This document shows positions 1-6,979 of a stretch of DNA of 9,630 nucleotides, in pieces. The stretch covers positions 1 to 9,630 of the forward strand of contig JAISLO010000291.1 of NCBI GenBank assembly GCA_031290815.1. The letters are read 5' to 3'. How positions within the stretch are numbered: the stretch's first letter is position 1; each line of letters opens with the position of its first letter. The DNA is from Synergistaceae bacterium. Its GTDB lineage: Bacteria > Synergistota > Synergistia > Synergistales > Synergistaceae. The position numbers were made by a program, and so were the translations under genes. The notes under the pieces were generated by a model. The model was not told where the DNA came from, searched no databases, and worked only from the letters and a program-made list of their open reading frames with translations.

Positions 1-417
1 ACAAACTCGATGCTCGCCATTACGGTCATGTGGTGGCCTTGGTACGCGAGGCTGTCATACGGCGTCGCGTCGTCGCTGCGCTCGGAGAACTTCATAATCT
101 ACGCGCAGCTTGTCGGAGCCAGCACGCCCCATATAATATTCAAGGAGATACTTCCCGTATGCCTGTCCTCCATATTGACCAAGATGACGCTCGACATGGG
201 CTATGTCATAATCATGGGCGCGACGCTGAGTTACGCGGGCCTCGGAGAACAGGCGCCCAAGCCGGCGCTGGGAAGCATGATCTCGCAGGGCGTCAAATAT
301 ATGCCCGCCCAGTGGTGGTTCACCGTTTTTCCGGCGCTGACGATCATCCTGATAATATTGGGGTTCAACCTGTTCGGCGACGGAATAAGCAGCATGCTGG
401 GGACGGACGAAAAGTAA
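1..417 (+). CDS. Dipeptide/oligopeptide ABC transporter permease, DppC/OppC type (3' part only)
   Basis: This is the C-terminal 138 residues of an inner-membrane permease (BPD_transp_1 family) of a peptide-type ABC importer; the 5' part lies outside the window. The frame is open from base 1. Visible are the end of a membrane segment (TVMWWPWYARL), the cytoplasmic EAA loop that docks onto the ATPases (LVGASTPHIIFKEILP, about residues 38-53), two further hydrophobic segments, and the family's closing pattern, here FNLFGDGISSML where DppC proteins usually have FNxxGDGLRDxLDP. Its stop shares one base with the next gene's start (TAATG), so it is translationally linked to the two ATPases that follow. 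The usual order permease-ATPase-ATPase supports a DppC/OppC role. The periplasmic binding protein and the first permease are not in view, so dipeptide, oligopeptide and nickel substrates cannot be separated. Confidence 0.9.
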   Translation, partial: TNSMLAITVMWWPWYARLSYGVASSLRSENFIIYAQLVGASTPHIIFKEILPVCLSSILTKMTLDMGYVIIMGATLSYAGLGEQAPKPALGSMISQGVKYMPAQWWFTVFPALTIILIILGFNLFGDGISSMLGTDEK

Positions 418-1415
418 TGCGGGACGGGATGATTGCCGTGGACGATCTGCTTCTCGAAATATCCGATCTCTCGGTTACATTTGACGTATTCGGACATGGA
501 TACCACGTTCTGGACGGAATTTCATTCCAGGCGCGCAAGGGCGAGCGAATAGGGCTCGTCGGCGAATCAGGGTGCGGAAAGACGTCCACGCTCAAGGCGA
601 TTCTCAGAGTCCTCCCAAGAAACGCCGTGATCAACGGAGGCTCCGTGTCGTTTTCCGGGAAGGACGTTTATAAAATGTCGGGGCGGGAGCTGGACCTGAT
701 GCGCAGGAACGGGGCTGGAATGATTTTTCAGGATCCATCCAGCGCGCTCAACCCGGTTTTCACGATAGAATCGCAATTTTTGACGGCGCTGAAGTACTCC
801 TCCGACGCCGGCGCCCCCAGATCCGAGCTGTATTCCAGAGCGGCCCAAGCGCTCGAGAACGTCATGCTGGCCGATCCGGAGAGGATAATGAAAAGTTACC
901 CCTACCAGTTGTCCGGCGGGATGAAACAGCGGGTCTGCATTGCCATGACGATCGCGGCGGGCAGGCAGTTGATGCTGGCGGACGAACCTGGCACGTCGCT
1001 GGACGTTACGATTCAGGATCAGATACTGAGGCTGATAAATCAACTGGTGCAGGATAAAAACCTAGCGGTGATCATGGTCTCTCATTCGCTCGGGGTGATC
1101 CGGGAATCGACGAGTTATGTGAATATAATGTACGCTGGAACCATAGTCGAGAGCGGCGGCACGGAGGACGTATTCAAGAAACCGGCGCACCCGTATACTG
1201 TAGCGCTTATGGCTTGTGTTCCAAAACTGACGGGGGAGGAACTGTCAAAGGGCATCCCTGGCAGGGTTCCCGATTATTCCGAGCCTCCCGTCGGGTGCCG
1301 TTTCTCGGCCCGCTGCCAATTCGCGAGAGATGTGTGCGGCCGCATGAAGCCTCCGAGAACGGAAATTTCACCCGAACATTTCGTGAGCTGCTATTTCGCG
1401 GGCGAGGGCTTCTGA
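417..1415 (+). CDS. dppD: Peptide ABC transporter ATP-binding protein, DppD/OppD type
   Basis: A 332-residue ATPase, close to the usual DppD length, expected on the cytoplasmic face of the permease. In order: Walker A GESGCGKT (49-56), Q-loop Q105 in MIFQDP, signature LSGGMKQ (165-171), Walker B LMLADE (185-190), D-loop TSLD, switch H223, then the family's HPY motif (258-260) and C-terminal oligo_HPY extension with Cys 294, 300, 307 and 325. This Cys pattern (x5, x6, x17 spacing) matches E. coli DppD-type proteins and may bind an Fe-S cluster, which is inference. I chose ATG 417, which overlaps the permease stop by one base; ATG 429 and GTG 438 are in-frame alternatives that would trim only 4-7 residues. 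Small departures from consensus are DEPGTSLD where DEPTTALD is usual, and SHS in place of THD at the H-loop. The reading frame is open far upstream inside the permease gene, but that part does not resemble the family. Confidence 0.93.
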   Translation: MRDGMIAVDDLLLEISDLSVTFDVFGHGYHVLDGISFQARKGERIGLVGESGCGKTSTLKAILRVLPRNAVINGGSVSFSGKDVYKMSGRELDLMRRNGAGMIFQDPSSALNPVFTIESQFLTALKYSSDAGAPRSELYSRAAQALENVMLADPERIMKSYPYQLSGGMKQRVCIAMTIAAGRQLMLADEPGTSLDVTIQDQILRLINQLVQDKNLAVIMVSHSLGVIRESTSYVNIMYAGTIVESGGTEDVFKKPAHPYTVALMACVPKLTGEELSKGIPGRVPDYSEPPVGCRFSARCQFARDVCGRMKPPRTEISPEHFVSCYFAGEGF

Positions 1416-2377
1416 TGGACGATAAAATACTCCAAATAGACAACCTGAAAAAATATTTCCCGCTCAGAAACGGACTCGTTGTGAAAGCGGTGGACGACGT
1501 AAGCTTGCGCCTCGGCGTCGGCGAGACCCTTGGTCTCGTGGGTGAGTCTGGCTCCGGGAAGAGCACGATCGCGTATGTCCTCATCGGGATGTACGAGGCT
1601 ACAAGCGGCAAGGTCTTCTACAAGGGCGAGGAGATTTTACGCAACGGCCTCCGTCGCACCCTGAAACAGAAGAGCGAGATACAGATAGTCTTTCAGGATC
1701 CCGGGTCGTCGCTCAACCCCAAGAGGACCATCAGACAGAGCCTGTCCGTTCCGCTGAGGATTCACTCACGGGGATCCTCGAATCAAAGCCTGAATGAACA
1801 GGTGGACAGCCTGCTCGAGGAGGTCGAGCTGCCGCGCGATTTTGCGGATAAATATCCGACCGCGCTGGGCGGCGGCGAACGCCAACTGGTATCCGTCGCG
1901 CGAGCCCTGGCGGCAAATCCTTCGCTCATAATTCTCGACGAGCCGACCTCCGCGCTCGATGTTTCCATACAGGCCAAGGTAATAAGCAAGCTCATCGACC
2001 TTCAAAGGGAAAAGTCCCTCTCATACCTTTTCATCACGCATGATCTGAGCCTGATGAGAAACGTGGCGGACAGGGTGGCCATTCTCTATCTTGGGAGGCT
2101 CTGCGAACAGGCTCCCGCCGCTGAGTTTTTCGAGAACCCGCTGCATCCGTATACGAAAATGCTTCTCTCATCGATTCCAGTCGTCACCCTGGAGGAGGAG
2201 AACATGAAGCCTGCGAAGATCCGATCCTCCGGTGAAATCCCGAGCCCGGTCAACGTTCCCCCAGGCTGCGCGTTTCACATGCGCTGCAGGGATAAAATGC
2301 CGGTGTGCGAATTGGAGCGGCCCGTCATGAGAGAGGTGAGCAGAGGACATGAAGTCTGCTGTCATCTTGAAATATGA
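1415..2377 (+). CDS. dppF: Peptide ABC transporter ATP-binding protein, DppF/OppF type
   Basis: A 320-residue ATPase, the second half of the nucleotide-binding pair that powers the importer. Visible are Walker A GESGSGKST (43-51), Q-loop Q94 in VFQDP, Walker B LIILDE (171-176) with DEPTSALDVSIQ, switch H209 in ITHDLSL, HPY (244-246), and a C-terminal Cys set (285, 291, 298, 315/316). The ABC signature is unusual: LGGGERQLVSVARAL at 151-165, with Gly where LSGGQ/FSGGE has its conserved Ser, and Leu for the Arg of the usual QRQR. Start ATG 1415 overlaps the previous stop by one base (TGATG), and a purine-rich GCGAGGGC lies about 6 bases upstream; the longer open frame upstream lies within dppD and is not used. 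DppF-type rather than DppD-type is assigned from gene order and the N-terminal form (LKKYFPLRNG...VKAVDDVS). Confidence 0.92.
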   Translation: MDDKILQIDNLKKYFPLRNGLVVKAVDDVSLRLGVGETLGLVGESGSGKSTIAYVLIGMYEATSGKVFYKGEEILRNGLRRTLKQKSEIQIVFQDPGSSLNPKRTIRQSLSVPLRIHSRGSSNQSLNEQVDSLLEEVELPRDFADKYPTALGGGERQLVSVARALAANPSLIILDEPTSALDVSIQAKVISKLIDLQREKSLSYLFITHDLSLMRNVADRVAILYLGRLCEQAPAAEFFENPLHPYTKMLLSSIPVVTLEEENMKPAKIRSSGEIPSPVNVPPGCAFHMRCRDKMPVCELERPVMREVSRGHEVCCHLEI

Positions 2378-2389
2378 GGCCGCGTTTAT

Positions 2390-2395
2390 AGGAGG
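2390..2395 (+). promoter_or_regulatory. Ribosome binding site of the M20 dipeptidase
   Basis: A perfect AGGAGG lies 5 bases before ATG 2401, inside the 23-base gap after dppF. It fixes the start codon of the peptidase. The gap has no promoter-like sequence, so the gene is most likely the last cistron of the transporter operon. Confidence 0.85.
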
Positions 2396-2400
2396 CTGTT

Positions 2401-3834
2401 ATGGTGAATGCGTTTGACGGACTGAGAAGAAAGGCGCACGGCTTGGTCGATAAATATTTTGACGAACAGATACGCGATACGCGCGAGATTATCAAAATCC
2501 CGAGCGTATTGGACGAGAGCGGCGCAACGCCGGAAAATATCTTCGGAAGCGACATGACTAGCGCGTTGAACGCGTTCCTGGGCATCGCCGAGTCGATGGG
2601 CTTTCGTGTGAAGAACATCGAAAATCGCATAGGCTACGCGGAAGTGGGGTGCGGCGCGGAGATGGCTGGAATACTGGCCCACCTGGACGTGGTTCCAGCG
2701 GGCCGCTTGGAGGAGTGGACGCATCCGCCGTTCGGCGCCGTCGTCGAGGACGGCGTACTTTGGGGCCGCGGCGCGATTGACGACAAGGGCCCTGCGATGG
2801 CCACGCTTTATGCCATGAAATCGCTCAGGGACGCAGGGGCGGCGTTCTCCCGGCGATTTCGGCTGATATTGGGTCTGGACGAGGAAAACGGATCGCGATG
2901 CATCGAGCGCTACAACGAGGTCGAAGAACAGCCCGCTTTCAGCTTTTCTCCCGACGCTTCCTTCCCCGTGGTCAACGCCGAGAAGGGCATTCTCAGGCTT
3001 ATCTTCTCGAAGCGCGCGGCGGACAGCAGGCCGGTAAATCAGCCGGCGTTGTCCGGCCTCAGCGGAGGGGACAGGTTCAACGTCGTTCCCGACTTCGCGT
3101 CGGCTTTCATTAGATGCGGTTTGGATGACCGCGAATCAATCGCGAAATATTTTGCCGGGCTCGATGTTTCCGAAGAACCGGATGGTCTTTGCGTAAAGGC
3201 GTACGGCCTGGCCGCACACGCGATGGAACCGGAAAAAGGCGAAAATGCGATTCAAAAACTCCTGCGCCGATTATCAGGAGTGAAATTCTGCGATTCTGAC
3301 AGCGAAACGATCGGTTCGCTGCGTCGTCTGTTCGGAGACGACAGCGCTGGCAAAGGGCTCGATATCGCGGCTCGGGATGACGTATCGGGGCATCTGACAT
3401 GCAATACCGCTGCCATAGAGACGCGCCATGACGGCGACGGTTACAAAACGTTCGTGATCAAGCTGGATATTCGTTACCCGGTGACGCTCGGCGCGCCGCG
3501 TCTGATCGAAGACATAAGACAAAAGTCATCTCGATCGGGATATGAATTGGAAATAGCGGCGCACAAACCGCCTCTTTTCGTCCCCGAGTCTGACCCAGTC
3601 GTTCAAACCCTGCTCGACTCCTATGAATGCGTGATGAACGAACGCCCCGCTCCGATAAGCATGGGCGGCGGCACGTACTGCCGGTTCATGCCGCACTCTG
3701 TATCGGCGGGGCCTGTATTTCCCGGTCAGCCAGAGCTCGCTCACCAGACTGACGAACGCGTCTCTCTGGACGACCTGCGCAGATGCACGCACATCTACGC
3801 CGAGGCGCTCGCGCGTTTTAACGATGCCAATTAG
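2401..3834 (+). CDS. M20-family dipeptidase, PepV/Sapep-like
   Basis: A 477-residue cytoplasmic dinuclear zinc metallopeptidase, close to the roughly 470 residues of PepV. The catalytic set is complete: H94 and D96 in AHLDVVPAG, bridging D127 in RGAIDDKG, the Glu pair E161-E162 in GLDEENG, D185 in FSPDASFPV, and H448 in ELAHQTDERV near the C-terminus. MGGGTYCRFMP (421-431) matches the family's GGGTYAR substrate-binding segment. These PepV-type motifs point to a Xaa-Xaa dipeptidase rather than an acetylornithine or succinyl-diaminopimelate deacylase, though annotation pipelines often confuse them. Its place directly behind the peptide ABC ATPases suggests it hydrolyses the imported dipeptides. 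It ends tail to tail with the TRAP permease gene and overlaps it by 4 bases. Confidence 0.9.
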   Translation: MVNAFDGLRRKAHGLVDKYFDEQIRDTREIIKIPSVLDESGATPENIFGSDMTSALNAFLGIAESMGFRVKNIENRIGYAEVGCGAEMAGILAHLDVVPAGRLEEWTHPPFGAVVEDGVLWGRGAIDDKGPAMATLYAMKSLRDAGAAFSRRFRLILGLDEENGSRCIERYNEVEEQPAFSFSPDASFPVVNAEKGILRLIFSKRAADSRPVNQPALSGLSGGDRFNVVPDFASAFIRCGLDDRESIAKYFAGLDVSEEPDGLCVKAYGLAAHAMEPEKGENAIQKLLRRLSGVKFCDSDSETIGSLRRLFGDDSAGKGLDIAARDDVSGHLTCNTAAIETRHDGDGYKTFVIKLDIRYPVTLGAPRLIEDIRQKSSRSGYELEIAAHKPPLFVPESDPVVQTLLDSYECVMNERPAPISMGGGTYCRFMPHSVSAGPVFPGQPELAHQTDERVSLDDLRRCTHIYAEALARFNDAN

Positions 3835-5798
3835 GGCGATTTTGTAGCGGGCGCCGCAGTCTTCTTGAAGAACAACATGGCGCAGATCAGAAAGAGCGAG
3901 CTGCCAACGCTCAGCTTTATGTCATGATGAATCGCAGTGACCGCGGCGCACCCGATCACAAGCCTTTCCCAGCCTCTGAGAAGCCTGAGGAGCCACCCTT
4001 CAAACGCCCCTGCCAGCGAAATTACGCCGAGAAGCGCAGACACGACGAGAATCGAGAGCTCCATGGGTTCGATGTCCCTGGCCAGCAGCATTGGGTTGTA
4101 TACGAAGACGAACGGCAGCATGTATGAGGCAAGGGCTATGCGAGTGGCCGTGACGCCGGTTTTAGCCGGGCTTGCGCCAGCAATGCCCGCGCCGGTGAAT
4201 GCGGCCAGGCACACCGGCGGGGTGAGATCGGCCATTATTCCGAAATAAAACACGAACAGGTGAGCGGCAATCGGAATCACCTTCATTCCGATGAGCGCCG
4301 GCGCTATTATCGTGCTGCACACTATGTAGTTGGCTGTGGTGGGAAGGCCCATTCCAAGCACCAGACAGGCGACCATCGCCATCACCAGGGTCAGGAGCAG
4401 ATTGCCCCCGGAGACCTCTATGATGTTGTTCGATATGGTGAGCCCCAGGGAGGTGAGTGACGACGTTCCCACGACAAATCCGACCAGGGCGCAGGCCATC
4501 GCGACGCCGAGCGCCCCGCGCGAGCCAGCAACCAGAGCTCTGACTATCTTCGCCGGGTCCATCCTGGTATGACGTCTCAGAGAGCTGAAGACCAGCACGG
4601 ACACGATTCCGACGAAGCCGGCCTTGAGCGGCGTGTACTTCATGAGCAGAGTGACGATTATGATCATTATCGGTATCAGAAGGTGTCCGTCGCGTTTCAG
4701 CACATCCCACACCAGAGGCAGCTGCTCGCGGGGCAGGCCCTCGAGTCCGGCTTTCATCGCCCGGATGTGGACGTTCGTGAATATGGCGGAGTAATAAAGC
4801 AGCGCCGGTACGATAGCCGCAGCCGCTATCGATAGATACGAGACGCCCAGAAATTCGCTCATTATGAAAGCCCCAGCCCCCATTATGGGCGGCATGAGCT
4901 GTCCCCCGGTCGACGCGCACGCCTCGACGGCCCCGGCGTAATAAGGGGCATACCCGACTTTTTTCATGAGAGGTATCGTAAAAGTTCCGGTGGTGGCCAC
5001 GTTCGCAACCGATGAACCGTTGATGGTGCCCAACAAGCCCGATGCCACCACGGCTACTTTCGCCGGCCCTCCCGGAGTACTCCCTGCCAGCGCCAGCGCG
5101 AGTTCGTTGAAGAACTTCGCCCCGCCGCTCTCCGCGAGGAACGCCCCAAATATTATGAACACGATCACAAATGTAGACGACACACCGAGCGCTATGCCGA
5201 ATATGCCCTCCGGGGTGAGGTACATGTGCTGTATTATCCGGCTCAGGGAGTAACCGCGGATTTGGAACATGCTCGGCGCGTAATTGCCGAAATGACAATA
5301 AGCGAGAAATAACACGGCAAGACACGGCAGCACACTGCCGACCACCCTTCGGCCGCTCTCGACGACCAGCGCCATCGCTGCCACTCCAAGCCATATTTCA
5401 TACGGGAGGGGGGCGGCCCCCCTCCTCGCTATGTCGTTGAAAAAGATCACTATATACCCTATCACAGCTCCTCCCGCCAGGGCGAGCAGCCAGTCGTACC
5501 AGGGGACCGACGTCTTGGAACCGCCCCTAGTCGCCGGGAAGAGCACGAACACCGCGACGATGGCGAACATGAGGTGTACCGATCTCTGAATCACTACCGG
5601 CATAGTGGTGAAACCCGCCGAGTACAGGTGGAACAGCGTCATCGAACACAGCCAGAGCGTTATCGCTGCGCCCTGCCAGCCCGACAGCCGCCGGAATCTG
5701 CTCTCCGCGTCGTATTTTTCTATGAGACCGGCGACTTCCGACTCATCCTTCGATATAGAGCTCAAGAGGTCTCCCTTCACGCCGTCGTCTTTGTTCAT
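3831..5798 (-). CDS. TRAP transporter fused permease (DctQ-DctM fusion, TAXI type)
   Basis: A 655-residue inner-membrane protein, the translocation subunit of a tripartite ATP-independent periplasmic (TRAP) transporter driven by an ion gradient. About 40 hydrophilic residues are followed by a DctQ-like block of membrane segments (about 43-165) and the DctM-like body (about 195-610). Diagnostic stretches are GSSVANVATTGTFTIPLMKK (261-280), ASTGGQLMPPIMGAGAFIM (295-313), GLPTTANYIV (484-493) and TPPVCLAAFTGAGIAGA (526-542). All are typical of the TRAP 4TM/12TM fused permeases that work with TAXI-type receptors. Length is usual for the fusion. It starts 2 bases after the stop of the TAXI receptor gene, so the two are co-translated; the site before the start is weak (AAAGAGATCGG), consistent with coupling. 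The C-terminus (about 585-646) has extra hydrophobic segments. The substrate cannot be read from sequence. Confidence 0.95.
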   Translation of the reverse strand: MNKDDGVKGDLLSSISKDESEVAGLIEKYDAESRFRRLSGWQGAAITLWLCSMTLFHLYSAGFTTMPVVIQRSVHLMFAIVAVFVLFPATRGGSKTSVPWYDWLLALAGGAVIGYIVIFFNDIARRGAAPLPYEIWLGVAAMALVVESGRRVVGSVLPCLAVLFLAYCHFGNYAPSMFQIRGYSLSRIIQHMYLTPEGIFGIALGVSSTFVIVFIIFGAFLAESGGAKFFNELALALAGSTPGGPAKVAVVASGLLGTINGSSVANVATTGTFTIPLMKKVGYAPYYAGAVEACASTGGQLMPPIMGAGAFIMSEFLGVSYLSIAAAAIVPALLYYSAIFTNVHIRAMKAGLEGLPREQLPLVWDVLKRDGHLLIPIMIIIVTLLMKYTPLKAGFVGIVSVLVFSSLRRHTRMDPAKIVRALVAGSRGALGVAMACALVGFVVGTSSLTSLGLTISNNIIEVSGGNLLLTLVMAMVACLVLGMGLPTTANYIVCSTIIAPALIGMKVIPIAAHLFVFYFGIMADLTPPVCLAAFTGAGIAGASPAKTGVTATRIALASYMLPFVFVYNPMLLARDIEPMELSILVVSALLGVISLAGAFEGWLLRLLRGWERLVIGCAAVTAIHHDIKLSVGSSLFLICAMLFFKKTAAPATKSP

Positions 5799-5800
5799 GG

Positions 5801-6748
5801 CTATTTTATCGCGCCGATCTCTTTGAAGTATTTCTCCGCGCCGGGGTGCAGCGGTATCTTTATCACGCTGACAGCCCCAGCATCCATGAAGGACATGATG
5901 GCCGCGACGTTCACGAGATCCTGCTTGTTGTCGTAAAGGGCCTTAGTCATCTGGTATACGAGCTCTTCATCCAGCTTTTCGTGAGCGGTGAGGGTGTTCC
6001 AGGTCGCCGAGACCTTGAGCTGTTCCGTCTGTCCCTTGTATGAGTTGGCGGGGATCACGAACTCTGAGTAGTACGGCAGGTCTTTGTTCAAGCCGGCAAT
6101 GAGTTCGTCCTCCAGGGGGATCAGATGCCCAGTGCCCATCGTAGTCACCTCTACCACCGCCGAGGAACCGATGGCGCACATCATGAAGCCCGCGTCGATA
6201 TTTTTATCGGCCAGGGCGCTTGCGGTCTCGTTCAAACCAAGGTTTTGAGGCTTGATATCTTTGTCGGGGTCGATCCCGGCGATTTTGAGCAGGGCGCGCG
6301 CCGTGTATTCCGTCCCGCTGGCGACAGCGCCTATTCCCACTCTCTTGCCCTTGAGATCTTTAACGCTCTTGATGCCGCTGCCCTCGGCGACCATCAGCTG
6401 AATCGGCTCTGGATAAAGCGGGGTCATGCCTCTCAGGTGTTTCTGCGGCTTGCCGTCGAACGCCTGCATTCCATTGTAGGCAAAGTAGTAGAGCCCGTCG
6501 GTGAATGCGACCTCGGCCTCGCCGTTTTCCAGCAGCTGCAGGTTCTGAGCCGTCCCGCCCGTCGACTGCGACGCGGCCTTCATGTCCGGTATGACCCTGT
6601 TCCAGATCGTGGCCATCGTCGAACCGACTGGATAGTACGTTCCTCCAGTCGATCCGGTGCCTATGTTGATGAACGTGGTTGCCGCCGCAATCGTGGAAAA
6701 CACCGATATAACGGCTATGGAAAGAATAATCGTCATTGCTCTCTTCAT
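5801..6748 (-). CDS. TAXI-family TRAP transporter solute-binding protein
   Basis: A 315-residue periplasmic receptor that captures the substrate for the fused permease encoded immediately downstream. Residues 1-23 are a clear Sec signal peptide: MKRAM, a hydrophobic core, then an AxA-type site with likely cleavage after A23; there is no lipobox Cys. The TAXI hallmark GTGSTGGTYYPVG is at 30-42. Further family segments are the GSGIKSVKDLKGKRVGIGA stretch (123-141), SGTEYTARALL (144-154) and IPLHPGAEKYFKEIG (298-312). Length is usual. A strong ribosome binding site fixes ATG 6748. Known family members bind small acids such as glutamate/glutamine (a Thermus TAXI protein), but the ligand here cannot be inferred directly. 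Its neighbours upstream on the same strand are paaK and iorAB, which suggests an aryl acid or another amino-acid-derived anion. Confidence 0.95.
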   Translation of the reverse strand: MKRAMTIILSIAVISVFSTIAAATTFINIGTGSTGGTYYPVGSTMATIWNRVIPDMKAASQSTGGTAQNLQLLENGEAEVAFTDGLYYFAYNGMQAFDGKPQKHLRGMTPLYPEPIQLMVAEGSGIKSVKDLKGKRVGIGAVASGTEYTARALLKIAGIDPDKDIKPQNLGLNETASALADKNIDAGFMMCAIGSSAVVEVTTMGTGHLIPLEDELIAGLNKDLPYYSEFVIPANSYKGQTEQLKVSATWNTLTAHEKLDEELVYQMTKALYDNKQDLVNVAAIMSFMDAGAVSVIKIPLHPGAEKYFKEIGAIK

Positions 6749-6756
6749 TTTTCACG

Positions 6757-6762
6757 CCTCCT
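6757..6762 (-). promoter_or_regulatory. Ribosome binding site of the TAXI receptor
   Basis: AGGAGG on the - strand lies 8 bases before ATG 6748. It decides the start and, with the following signal peptide, rules out the longer open frames that overlap it. Confidence 0.85.
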
Positions 6763-6867
6763 GTGATTTTGTGGATTACAAGTTCAAACGTTCTCCTCAA
6801 TATCGTCAAACCGAGACTCTCTTGCCTCCCTTCCTCAAGTTTTTCCCAATCATCCCGCTGTGTGGCT

Positions 6868-6922
6868 ATTATACTATTTTAAGCGGAAATATTCAGAAAA
6901 TTGCCGCAAAAAAAATAAAATA
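6868..6922 (-). promoter_or_regulatory. Probable promoter of the TAXI-TRAP gene pair
   Basis: On the - strand there is a perfect -10 box TATAAT at 6868-6873. It is preceded by AT-rich sequence and, at 6908-6922, a T-rich run (ATT, four T, A, then eight T) that resembles an UP element. No good -35 hexamer is visible at 17 bases (CTGAAT), so the promoter may need an activator or rely on the AT-rich tract. It would start transcription near 6861 and give a leader of roughly 110 bases before the TAXI start. A GCGG/CCGC inverted repeat covers the -35 region. The surrounding stretch is much more AT-rich than the neighbouring genes. Confidence 0.5.
6883..6907. repeat. Imperfect inverted repeat over the -35 region, operator candidate
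   Basis: GCGG at 6883-6886 pairs with CCGC at 6904-6907. After one mismatch, three more A/T pairs extend inward (GCGGaAAT and ATTgCCGC half-sites), for a 25-base span. It sits about 10 bases upstream of the TATAAT box of the TAXI-TRAP pair, where a repressor or activator would overlap RNA polymerase. The half-sites are short, so chance is possible. Confidence 0.35.
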
Positions 6923-6952
6923 ATCGCGCTTGGATCATATCGTAATCATTTT

Positions 6953-6976
6953 GAGTGAGCTTGACGCTCATCACTC
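6953..6976 (-). terminator. Hairpin just after the PaaK-type ligase gene, without a U-tract
   Basis: TGAGC at 6956-6960 pairs with GCTCA at 6966-6970 around a 5-base loop. GAG and CTC extend the stem past a 3-base bulge; alternatively GAGTGA and TCACTC pair at the outside. The hairpin starts a few bases after the ligase stop in the direction of transcription. No run of T follows it directly; the T-rich tract is about 30 bases further on. It is therefore at best a weak or leaky terminator, or an RNA-stabilising 3' hairpin. Confidence 0.3.
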
Positions 6977-6979
6977 GCC

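Noticed and set aside
30..416. Upstream extension of the dppD frame
   Set aside because: The frame is open back to base 30, but this part lies inside the permease gene and its translation does not resemble an ABC ATPase. ATG 417 gives the family's normal length and a typical TAATG overlap.
4162..5394. A 410-codon open frame on the - strand inside the TRAP permease gene
   Set aside because: It lies in another frame of a fully supported membrane protein. Its translation is rich in Arg, Gly and His, with no domain and no membrane segments.
6806..6853. A 15-codon basic open frame in the leader of the TAXI gene (- strand), a possible leader peptide
   Set aside because: It has an ATG and a stop but no ribosome binding site, no run of regulatory codons and no following attenuator hairpin. 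A frame this short is expected by chance.
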